From positions 1 through 52,096 of the forward strand of contig JAKCBQ010000009.1 of NCBI GenBank assembly GCA_021839245.1: DNA of 52,096 nucleotides, in the 5' to 3' direction. Below the pieces are notes generated by a model. It made no database searches. It worked only from the letters and a program-made list of their open reading frames with translations, and was not told the origin of the DNA. How positions within the stretch are numbered: the first letter of the stretch is position 1; each line of letters opens with the position of its first letter. The position numbers were made by a program, and so were the translations under genes. Below, in pieces: positions 18,134 to 24,527 of the stretch. This DNA is from Pseudomonadota bacterium. Lineage in GTDB: Bacteria; Pseudomonadota; Gammaproteobacteria; JAKAQQ01.

Positions 18134-18580
18134 CTAGTTTCCGCCGTGCGCTCTCGTCGGGAAGCGGACGAAGACGATCCCGGGGATGCGTGCGAGAGAG
18201 GCGACGTGCCGGGCCGGGATCCAGGCCTCGATGCGGTGGCCTTCGGCCGGTTTGGCCACGATCTGTGCGCCGATCCCCCGAAGAGCGGTCAGGACGGGCT
18301 GTTTCCGCCCGCGGTACCCGATGGCAAGATCGAGTCGGCCGACGCGGTCGACCCGCGCGAGCGGGCTGGAAAGGTTGCTTGGGTTGTGCCGCTCCAGCTT
18401 CAGAATCTCGACCTGCTGGGCAAGAATCAGAATCGCCGGAGAGAGGTGAAGGTAGGTCTGGTTGGCCGGTGGCTGTGAAGAAAAGGACGTGCATCCGGCA
18501 CAGACGAGCACGAGGGGCAAAACAAGCAGTACAAGTTTTGCGGGGCCGCAAGATGGGAAAAATACAAGGTGACGGCTCAT
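18134..18580 (-). CDS. Lipoprotein-like protein with a domain resembling the nearby protease's propeptide
   Basis: 148 residues, not recognised as a named family. The N-terminus is a signal sequence ending at VCAGC (Cys30). The -3 residue is Cys, so the lipobox is imperfect, but a lipoprotein is the best reading. Residues 98-141 (beginning TALRGIGAQIVAK) align without gaps to residues 88-131 of the secreted protease encoded at 22077-24071: about 11 of 44 are identical, most others conservative, with shared Trp and terminal I-x-G...P pattern. In the protease this segment lies before the catalytic domain, where subtilases carry propeptides. It may therefore bind such an enzyme, or be an independent fold of the same type. 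It lies 62 bp after the ICMT-like gene on the same strand. Confidence 0.75.
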   Translation of the reverse strand: MSRHLVFFPSCGPAKLVLLVLPLVLVCAGCTSFSSQPPANQTYLHLSPAILILAQQVEILKLERHNPSNLSSPLARVDRVGRLDLAIGYRGRKQPVLTALRGIGAQIVAKPAEGHRIEAWIPARHVASLARIPGIVFVRFPTRAHGGN

Positions 18581-18642
18581 GCGGGAAAGCTCGACGGTAT
18601 TGGTGCAGGGATGACGTGATCAGGACGGCGGGAGAGTGCCCC

Positions 18643-19233
18643 TCAACGCGGGGGGTACAGGCGTGGGAGAAGAAGGCCCGTGAGGGCTCGGTAATCTTCG
18701 TAACGTGTTCCGAAGTTCACGAGCATGTAGGATTCTTCGATCCGTGCTTTGATCACGAAGCCCCACGTGACCGCGATCAGAACAAACACAAGAAGAAGGT
18801 TCTCTTCGACGATGGCCGACCCGAGCAAAGCCAGGATGAGCCCTGTGTAAATGGGGTGGCGCACAAACCTGTAGGGCCCGGTGGTGATCAGCTCGTGATC
18901 TTGCTTGAGCGTGATCCGGCCGCTCCAATTGCCTCCGAGCGTCACGCGTGCCCAGAAGGTCAGTGCGAAACCAAGGCACAGCAGCGCCATCCCCACAGCG
19001 GACCCCCAAAGAGGGCGCGGGGAACTGAGGGGTTCTGTCAAGTGACCAGGCCAGAAATGATGTGTCAGCGCGAGAGCCACGGCGAAGGCAATTATGGGCG
19101 GGAGCATGCGTCGGAAGAACGTGACAATGTTCTCCGCCTTGATGGTTTTTTTGTGGTTGAGACGTGCGGCGAGAAACCAGATCGCCTCCCACGCCACCCA
19201 ACTGAACAAGATCAGGTTGTTCAGGTGGATCAT
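18643..19233 (-). CDS. ICMT-like integral membrane methyltransferase
   Basis: 196 residues with about five hydrophobic segments. The C-terminal half carries the isoprenylcysteine carboxyl methyltransferase/phospholipid methyltransferase signature: ELITTGPYRFVRHPIYTGLILALLG, then EESYMLVNFGTRYEDY. Such bacterial proteins are SAM-dependent methyltransferases whose substrates are mostly unknown. I prefer the ATG at 19233 because GAGGGG lies 6 nt upstream; an in-frame GTG at 19251 would add six residues made from the ribosome-binding site itself. The gene is divergent from the CcsA-like gene, with only 78 bp between start codons. Confidence 0.85.
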   Translation of the reverse strand: MIHLNNLILFSWVAWEAIWFLAARLNHKKTIKAENIVTFFRRMLPPIIAFAVALALTHHFWPGHLTEPLSSPRPLWGSAVGMALLCLGFALTFWARVTLGGNWSGRITLKQDHELITTGPYRFVRHPIYTGLILALLGSAIVEENLLLVFVLIAVTWGFVIKARIEESYMLVNFGTRYEDYRALTGLLLPRLYPPR

Positions 19234-19311
19234 GATATTCCCCTCGGACACACACGGGCAGACCTGCTAAATTTTAGCCTACCATGTTTTGGTCTTCGTG
19301 AGTGGCGCTCC

Positions 19312-20130
19312 ATGCTCGCTTTGCTGGCCGTTGGCCTCTACCTGGTTTCGGCACTGGTCCTGGCCAAAACCTACCGTCCAGGGGCCCGAGGCGTACTCCT
19401 CCGGCGGCGCCGGATCGCCCTTTTTCTGGCGGCCTTGGCTCTGACTCTCCAAGCCATCGGATTGTTTCGGGTCATGGATACGCCCTCACCCGTCAACCTC
19501 GATCTTGGCAACGCCCTGGACCTCACGGGTGCAGCGGTCGTTTTCGTGGTGCTGGTGGGCTCGTTTTTCGAGCCGGTCGCTCCGGCCGGTGTCCTTGTCT
19601 TCCCTCTGGCGTCCGTGACGGTTCTCACGCCTTTTGTGCACGAAACCCCGTTTGTTGTCCATACCGGGCACACACTTCTCGATGTGCACATCGTACTGGC
19701 TGTCCTGGCGTACGCGATTCTCGCTTTGGCTGCCTCGGAAGCGGTCATGCTTTGGATTCAAGAGTCACGCCTCAAACGGGCACACGGGTCGGAGGGTTTT
19801 CAGGGGTTTCCTCCGCTTCTTCTCACCGAACGGATGCTCTTCCAGCTCATCACCGCCGGGTTTATTCTGCTCACGTTTGTGCTCGTGAGCGGGTTGGTTT
19901 ACCTCCACGAGCTTGTGGTGCTGCATCTTATGCCGAAGGCCGCCATCTCGTTATTGGCGTGGCTCGTTTTTGGCGGACTTTTGTACGGACGTCGGCGCTA
20001 TGGTTGGCGGGGACGTGTCGCGGCGGGATGGACGCTCGGGGCGTTTACCTTACTCGTGCTGGCCTATCTCGGGACCAAACTCCTTTGGGAGCTGGCCGCC
20101 GCCGCGCCCGTTCATCCTATCCTCAGCTGA
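19312..20130 (+). CDS. CcsA/YpjD-like cytochrome c assembly family membrane protein
   Basis: 272 residues, with eight or so transmembrane segments. It resembles the inner-membrane YpjD/HemX-type proteins with the CcsA core: a periplasmic-side LLDVHIVLAVLAYAILALAA, LLLTERMLFQLITAGFILLT and LHELVVLHLMPKAAISLLAW. Histidines in HTLLDVH and HLMPK are candidate haem contacts. In many proteobacteria this gene sits beside ffh; here it does not. The ATG at 19312 has GTGAG about 7 nt upstream and begins directly with the first helix. It ends convergently 9 bp from murU. Confidence 0.85.
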   Translation: MLALLAVGLYLVSALVLAKTYRPGARGVLLRRRRIALFLAALALTLQAIGLFRVMDTPSPVNLDLGNALDLTGAAVVFVVLVGSFFEPVAPAGVLVFPLASVTVLTPFVHETPFVVHTGHTLLDVHIVLAVLAYAILALAASEAVMLWIQESRLKRAHGSEGFQGFPPLLLTERMLFQLITAGFILLTFVLVSGLVYLHELVVLHLMPKAAISLLAWLVFGGLLYGRRRYGWRGRVAAGWTLGAFTLLVLAYLGTKLLWELAAAAPVHPILS

Positions 20131-20133
20131 TTT

Positions 20134-20149
20134 CGACCTTTAAAGGTCG
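20134..20149. terminator. Palindrome at convergent junction
   Basis: Perfect 16-bp palindrome CGACCTTTAAAGGTCG between the stop codons of the CcsA-like gene (+) and murU (-), spanning the murU stop. As RNA it can form a 6-bp stem with a TTAA loop on both strands. It may serve as a small bidirectional terminator; there is no long T-run. Confidence 0.4.
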
Positions 20150-20823
20150 TCGAGGAGCCCCCCTCGCGCGTCGGATTCGAGCTCGGCGAGAACACGATGG
20201 GTCCCGACATCCCACCAACGGCCCTCGTGCACGGTGCCGGCCAGTCGGTTGGCTCTGGCGGCCTTGTCGAGAAGCGGGCGTAGGGGCGCGCTCTCGAGGG
20301 TCCACGGCTTAAAAAACGATTGACGGTAGAAGCCGATCCCCGCGTAGGTTAGGCGGTTTTCCTCATCTGGGTGAACCCGGCCTTCGCGACAAGCGAAATC
20401 CCCTCTCGGGTGTTCCGGAGGGTTGGGAACCAGAACGATGCGTGCGTCGTCACCGGGTGAAAGAATCGTCTCCGAGAGATCGACATCGGAGAGGACGTCG
20501 GCGTTGTGGACGAGAAAGGGATCGCTGTTGACGAGACCTCGGGCAAGGGCCAGGCGGATCCCTCCTGCGGTCTCGAGGGCGGGAGATTCGGGGCTGTAGA
20601 CAATCTCGAGCCCGTAGCGGCTTCCGTCTCCTAAAGCGGCTTGGATTGCCGCACCGAGCCAGCAAATGTTGACGATCGCACGTCGGACTCCGAACCGTTG
20701 CAGGCGCCGGAGGACGTGGCCGACAAGCGGAGTATCCCCAATCTCGAGGAGAGCCTTGGGTTTGCGGTCTGTGAGTGGCCGCAAGCGTTCGCCCCGACCC
20801 GCCGCCAGGACTACCGCGTCCAT
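20140..20823 (-). CDS. murU: N-acetylmuramate-1-phosphate uridylyltransferase
   Basis: 227 residues. Sugar-nucleotidyltransferase that makes UDP-MurNAc from MurNAc-1-phosphate in the peptidoglycan recycling bypass. The N-terminus is the nucleotide-binding signature LAAGRGERLRPLTDRKPKALLEIGD, followed by FLVHNADVLSD (metal-binding Asp) and YAGIGFYR, ending WWDVGTHRVLAEL. Function is set by the partner gene: it overlaps amgK by 13 bp. The ATG at 20823 begins directly at the signature; upstream extension would lie inside amgK. Confidence 0.9.
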   Translation of the reverse strand: MDAVVLAAGRGERLRPLTDRKPKALLEIGDTPLVGHVLRRLQRFGVRRAIVNICWLGAAIQAALGDGSRYGLEIVYSPESPALETAGGIRLALARGLVNSDPFLVHNADVLSDVDLSETILSPGDDARIVLVPNPPEHPRGDFACREGRVHPDEENRLTYAGIGFYRQSFFKPWTLESAPLRPLLDKAARANRLAGTVHEGRWWDVGTHRVLAELESDARGGLLDDL

Positions 20824-21851
20824 GTCTCGTCTCCGAACACGCGGGCGCGTGCCTCCTCTAGGCGTGGGACAACGAAAGTTTGAAGGGCGTCCGCCAAGGG
20901 TGCGACGAGCGGTCGTTCCTGGGCCAGGCGCACAATGTAGCCGAGCGTTCGTGGAATGCTGTCGAGATAGTTCCTTTTCCCGTCGCGCCAAAAGAGACGG
21001 GCAAAGATGCCCGCCGCTTTGAGGTGGCGCTGAACGCCGATGAGATCAAACTGGAAAAGCAAGGCCTCTGCATCGGGCAGATCCCGGCAGTGGGGTGTCA
21101 TGAGATCGTGGTACTTCACGAGCCACCGACGCTGTTCCCCACGAGACCAGTCGATGTAACAGTCCTTGAGCAACGAGACGAGATCGTAAGTGATGGGGCC
21201 CCAGACCGCGTCCTGGAAGTCGATGACCCCCGGTGATGGGGGGGCGACAAAGAGGTTGCGGCTGTGGTAATCCCGGTGGGTAAACCGTTGCGGTGTGCGG
21301 AGTGTTTCCGCAACGAGACGATCGGCCAGTGGGGTGAGAGCGGCCCGAATCTCTGACGCCGGCACCTCCAGGTGCCGCTCGAGGAGCCAGTGGGGGAAGA
21401 GCTCCATCTCCTCGCGCAACCGTTTCTCGTCGTAGGGTGGGAGCCCGTCGTTGGGAACGTGCTTTTGCATGAGCACAAGGGTTTCGAGAGCGGCCTCGAT
21501 CGCCTGTTCCCACATCGGATCGTGCCGATCGTGGACGCGGGCGTAGGAATCGTCACCGAGGTCCTCCATGAGAACGAAACCCTGTTGTGGATCGGCGGCC
21601 TCGATTTTGGGGACGTGGACACCGGCTTGAGAGAGAAGGTGGGAAACATGCAACCACGGGAGGATGTTCTCGCGGTCGGGAGGTGCGTCCATGGCGATCA
21701 GGGGGGGGGTGTCTCTGAGATGCAGGCGGAAATAGCGGCGGAAAGAAGCGTCCGAGGCCGCGGGGGTGATCTCGGCGTGGGCGTAGTTCTGACGTCTCAG
21801 CCAGAGACCGAGTGTTTCGAGGCGTTCATCGCGGCGTGTTGCGTTCAACAT
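20811..21851 (-). CDS. amgK: N-acetylmuramate/N-acetylglucosamine anomeric kinase AmgK
   Basis: 346 residues. Aminoglycoside-phosphotransferase fold kinase that phosphorylates MurNAc at C1 during cell-wall recycling. It has the kinase loop FTHRDYHSRNLFV, the metal site VIDFQDAVWGPITYDLVSLLKDCY and the N-terminal SDASFRRYFRL. Those phrases are characteristic of the family next to lptD in gammaproteobacteria and shown to be AmgK in Pseudomonas. AGGA is positioned 6 nt before the ATG at 21851. It forms an operon with murU. In related genomes this pair is usually directly divergent from lptD; here it is on the same strand and separated by three genes. Confidence 0.9.
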   Translation of the reverse strand: MLNATRRDERLETLGLWLRRQNYAHAEITPAASDASFRRYFRLHLRDTPPLIAMDAPPDRENILPWLHVSHLLSQAGVHVPKIEAADPQQGFVLMEDLGDDSYARVHDRHDPMWEQAIEAALETLVLMQKHVPNDGLPPYDEKRLREEMELFPHWLLERHLEVPASEIRAALTPLADRLVAETLRTPQRFTHRDYHSRNLFVAPPSPGVIDFQDAVWGPITYDLVSLLKDCYIDWSRGEQRRWLVKYHDLMTPHCRDLPDAEALLFQFDLIGVQRHLKAAGIFARLFWRDGKRNYLDSIPRTLGYIVRLAQERPLVAPLADALQTFVVPRLEEARARVFGDETWTR

Positions 21852-22021
21852 CAGGGTCCTAAGGAGAGGCTCTAGGTGACGGTGGCACTGAGGGCGAGAC
21901 CGAAAGAGGAGTCTCTGGGGTCCGAGAAAGCTTTCGTGTGCCTCATGTGAGGGGGGCTTGCATGAGAGACGCCCCCACGGGGAGGGTGGACCCTTGTCCC
22001 GACGCCTCCTGTGTTCGGGGC

Positions 22022-22069
22022 ATCCCCCCGAAGATCGTTTCCACGGTCGACGACAGGCCTCGGGGGGAT
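22022..22069 (-). terminator. Hairpin just after the protease gene
   Basis: Perfect 10-bp inverted repeat ATCCCCCCGA (22022-22031) and TCGGGGGGAT (22060-22069), with a 28-nt loop, 7 bp past the protease stop. No U-tract follows on the minus strand, so it may be a terminator or an mRNA 3'-end protector. Confidence 0.45.
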
Positions 22070-22076
22070 TGTTCTC

Positions 22077-24071
22077 TCAGTGCAGGGTTCGCTTCACGCG
22101 CTTGGCCGATATGCGCACAAGGACCATCAGGAGAAGAAGTTCGAGCACGACGAAATCGAGCCCTCCTCCTCCACCTCCGCTGCTGCTGCTGCCCGATGAG
22201 GTGGTTCCCGAACCGGTCCCGGGACCGATGACACTCGGTGCGTTCGCGAGATTGGGGATCCCGTAGCCGTAGATGTTGCTTTGGTTGTCTGTGAGAGGGC
22301 CGGGGTTCGGTTGTTGGGTGCTCAGCTTCTCGAGCGAAGTGATCGGGTTGGCGTTCGGCTGGTACTGCATGAGGAGTGCCAGGAGTGCCGCGATGTGGGG
22401 GGCCGCGGCCGAAGTTCCACAGAAGGGGTTCGGAAATCCTCCGATTCCGGCGTCCGAGACGCAATCCACACCGGTAAAGTTGGGCTTCGTGATTTCCTCG
22501 GCGGACGGAAATTCGAATTCGACAGGTCCCTGCGAACTGTAGGGCTCGATTGTGGCCGAGCTCGTTCCGACGAGTTGCCAGTCCATGGCACCCACGGTTG
22601 TCTCTTGGGGCAGTGCCGACTGGCCGTAGATACTCCCCGAGGGGGTGTCCGGGCTGGTCAAAACTTCGTTGGATTTGGTGGAAAAGACAAGAACCTTGAG
22701 CTTGGTCCCCGGTGCGGGGAGGCCGTTACAAAGAAAAATACGGAGATAGACTGTGGCCCCATTCGTCGACGAGGGGTTCTGCCAGACGTTTCCTTGCACC
22801 GGATTGGGGCCGGGGCCGTTTGAACACGCCGCCGAGGTTCCGCTGGGTGGGCTCGGGCACCCTGAGGCGGGAGCGTACTGTCCTTGGTTGCAGGCGACAG
22901 GGACTGTCCCCGCACTGGTTGACCAGTCCTGGCTCGTGTAGAGGCCCACGTCGTAATCACCGACGGGCGCGGTCCACGGGTCGTCCCACTCGACGATGTA
23001 GCCGATCTGGTCGCCGGGCTGAACCGTGATGACAAGAGATCCCCCCTTCCCACCGTAGTTCGCGCAGCCCGGGCTGCTCGTGCTGTTCGGGCAGAAATCT
23101 TCTTCGTCCGTATAAGTATTGCCGTTCCAGGTGTAGCCGCTCGCCCCGGTCTTGTTGGTGGGGATCGTCTTCGGGTCCCATGTCCCCTGCCAATAGGCCT
23201 GGGCGTCGTTCCCGGCGGCCGTCACGAGATGGACGCTGGAGTTTTGGCTCGCAAAGCCGGCCACAGCTGTTGCGAAGCTTCCGTTCCCAAACATGTCGAC
23301 GCCGGGGAAGCCAAGATCATCGACAATGATGTTGGCGTGGAAATTGCTGCTTTCGAAATCGTCCAGGCACTGGACAAACTCGACGTCAGTCTGTGGGCCA
23401 CAAAAACCGAGCTGAGCTCCCGGAGCCAAGGCGTAGACGATGGACATCATGGCGATCCCTTCTTCTCCGGACGAGCCGAATTTCGAATCGTTGGGATCAA
23501 CCCAGACGTTACTGGGCAAATTCCCGGAGCTGATCGCCTCTTGAAGATCGGTGGCCCCGTCAGAGATGACCCCGACGCTGATTCCATGGCCGGTGACGCC
23601 GGTTTCCTGGCGAAATTGGGCGGCGCCCAAGACCTTATCACCTTGCGAGATCACTTGGGTTGCGGGCAACGCGTAGTGGGGCAGGTCGATCGAACGCACG
23701 CCTTCGATGTGGGACGCCCGCAGAATAGCCTCGGGGTTGAGCCAAACGTCGATCGCGTGCATCGACGCGACCGAGGCTATGACGTGACCACTGAGGGCCT
23801 TGAGCGCTGTCGCAATCGTGGTTCGGGTGCCGGGTTCGACATTGAGCTGGACCTCGATTCGTCCCTGTGCGTCACGTTTAGCCACAAGTGGGCGCGCGTA
23901 TGGATGTGCGGGGATTGGCGCGCCCAGCGGCAAGGGGAGGGATGTGGCCAAGGCCGAACGAAGTCGGGGTCCGAGAGGAGCCCCGTGGGGGGGCGTCGCA
24001 AAGGCGCGGGACAGAATCACCAAGGCCGCAAAGATCAGCGCTGCGGAAACGGTGGAACGGCTGGGTCTCAT
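22077..24071 (-). CDS. Secreted subtilase-like (S8/S53 clan) serine protease with C-terminal anchor
   Basis: 664 residues. Signal peptide (AALIFAALVILSRAFA); N-terminal propeptide-like region (about 70-135); catalytic domain from about 160. Catalytic Asp171 lies in VGVISDGATD and catalytic Ser554 in FCGTSAAAPHIAALL. The subtilase HGTHVAG motif is absent; the equivalent position reads SGEEGIAMMSIVYALAPGA, with Glu203/Glu204. The IIVDDLGFP segment (Asp251/252) lies where subtilases have the oxyanion Asn. These substitutions recall sedolisins. Residues 340-470 are an inserted beta-rich region (GGSLVITVQPGDQIGYIVEW). The tail is Ser/Gly-rich, then GGGGGGLDF, a hydrophobic helix and a basic end, like a GlyGly-CTERM sorting signal. 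Monocistronic; GGAG precedes the ATG. Confidence 0.87.
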   Translation of the reverse strand: MRPSRSTVSAALIFAALVILSRAFATPPHGAPLGPRLRSALATSLPLPLGAPIPAHPYARPLVAKRDAQGRIEVQLNVEPGTRTTIATALKALSGHVIASVASMHAIDVWLNPEAILRASHIEGVRSIDLPHYALPATQVISQGDKVLGAAQFRQETGVTGHGISVGVISDGATDLQEAISSGNLPSNVWVDPNDSKFGSSGEEGIAMMSIVYALAPGAQLGFCGPQTDVEFVQCLDDFESSNFHANIIVDDLGFPGVDMFGNGSFATAVAGFASQNSSVHLVTAAGNDAQAYWQGTWDPKTIPTNKTGASGYTWNGNTYTDEEDFCPNSTSSPGCANYGGKGGSLVITVQPGDQIGYIVEWDDPWTAPVGDYDVGLYTSQDWSTSAGTVPVACNQGQYAPASGCPSPPSGTSAACSNGPGPNPVQGNVWQNPSSTNGATVYLRIFLCNGLPAPGTKLKVLVFSTKSNEVLTSPDTPSGSIYGQSALPQETTVGAMDWQLVGTSSATIEPYSSQGPVEFEFPSAEEITKPNFTGVDCVSDAGIGGFPNPFCGTSAAAPHIAALLALLMQYQPNANPITSLEKLSTQQPNPGPLTDNQSNIYGYGIPNLANAPSVIGPGTGSGTTSSGSSSSGGGGGGLDFVVLELLLLMVLVRISAKRVKRTLH

Positions 24072-24527
24072 GAATCTCGGGCTCCAGAAAAACCGTAAAG
24101 GCTTCCTTCACCTGCTCCCCGATTTCAGGGAGGGCCGTTGTGCCGCCTTTACACAACACAACCTCCTTAAGCTTAGCGGAAGTCGTGCCGCCCTTCATTT
24201 TTTGCGGGTTGCAGCGGGGCGGAAGTGTGAGAGGCAGGCCCATTGTGGCGAGGGTTCGTTGGTACCCTTTCGTCTCGAAGGCTCGGGATACCTACGACGT
24301 CGTGTGGGGAGCACTCCTGAGCGTTGTTGCTTCGACGGGCTCCCGCCTCACCGAGCCACCCTCCCTGCACCGAGGAGCAGGGAGAGTTAGACCGTGAGGG
24401 GATCCCGCACTCCGTGCCTTCCGAATCGTGCTTCTGCCCGGATAGAGATGGACCTGGCGTCGGCATCCGCGTGGCCCGAGAAGCGATCCTGCCCCCTCCT
24501 TCATGGCGGGGCCTGCCGCGCAGCGGG
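24072..24527. other. 456-bp intergenic region with many inverted repeats, no convincing gene
   Basis: Lies upstream of the protease gene and downstream of the RND pump, both on the minus strand. Near the protease it has a 14-bp direct repeat (24137-24150 and 24182-24195, two mismatches). Farther out, 24261-24384 holds successive inverted repeats: GGTACCC/GGGATACC (24261-24267, 24285-24292) with inner TTCG/CGAA; palindrome ACGACGTCGT (24294-24303); GGGAGC/GCTCCC (24307-24312, 24339-24344); CTCCCTGC/GCAGGGAG (24361-24368, 24377-24384). Short open frames here have low-complexity translations and no good ribosome-binding sites. A structured RNA, a worn mobile-element end or regulatory DNA are all possible. 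Confidence 0.5.
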
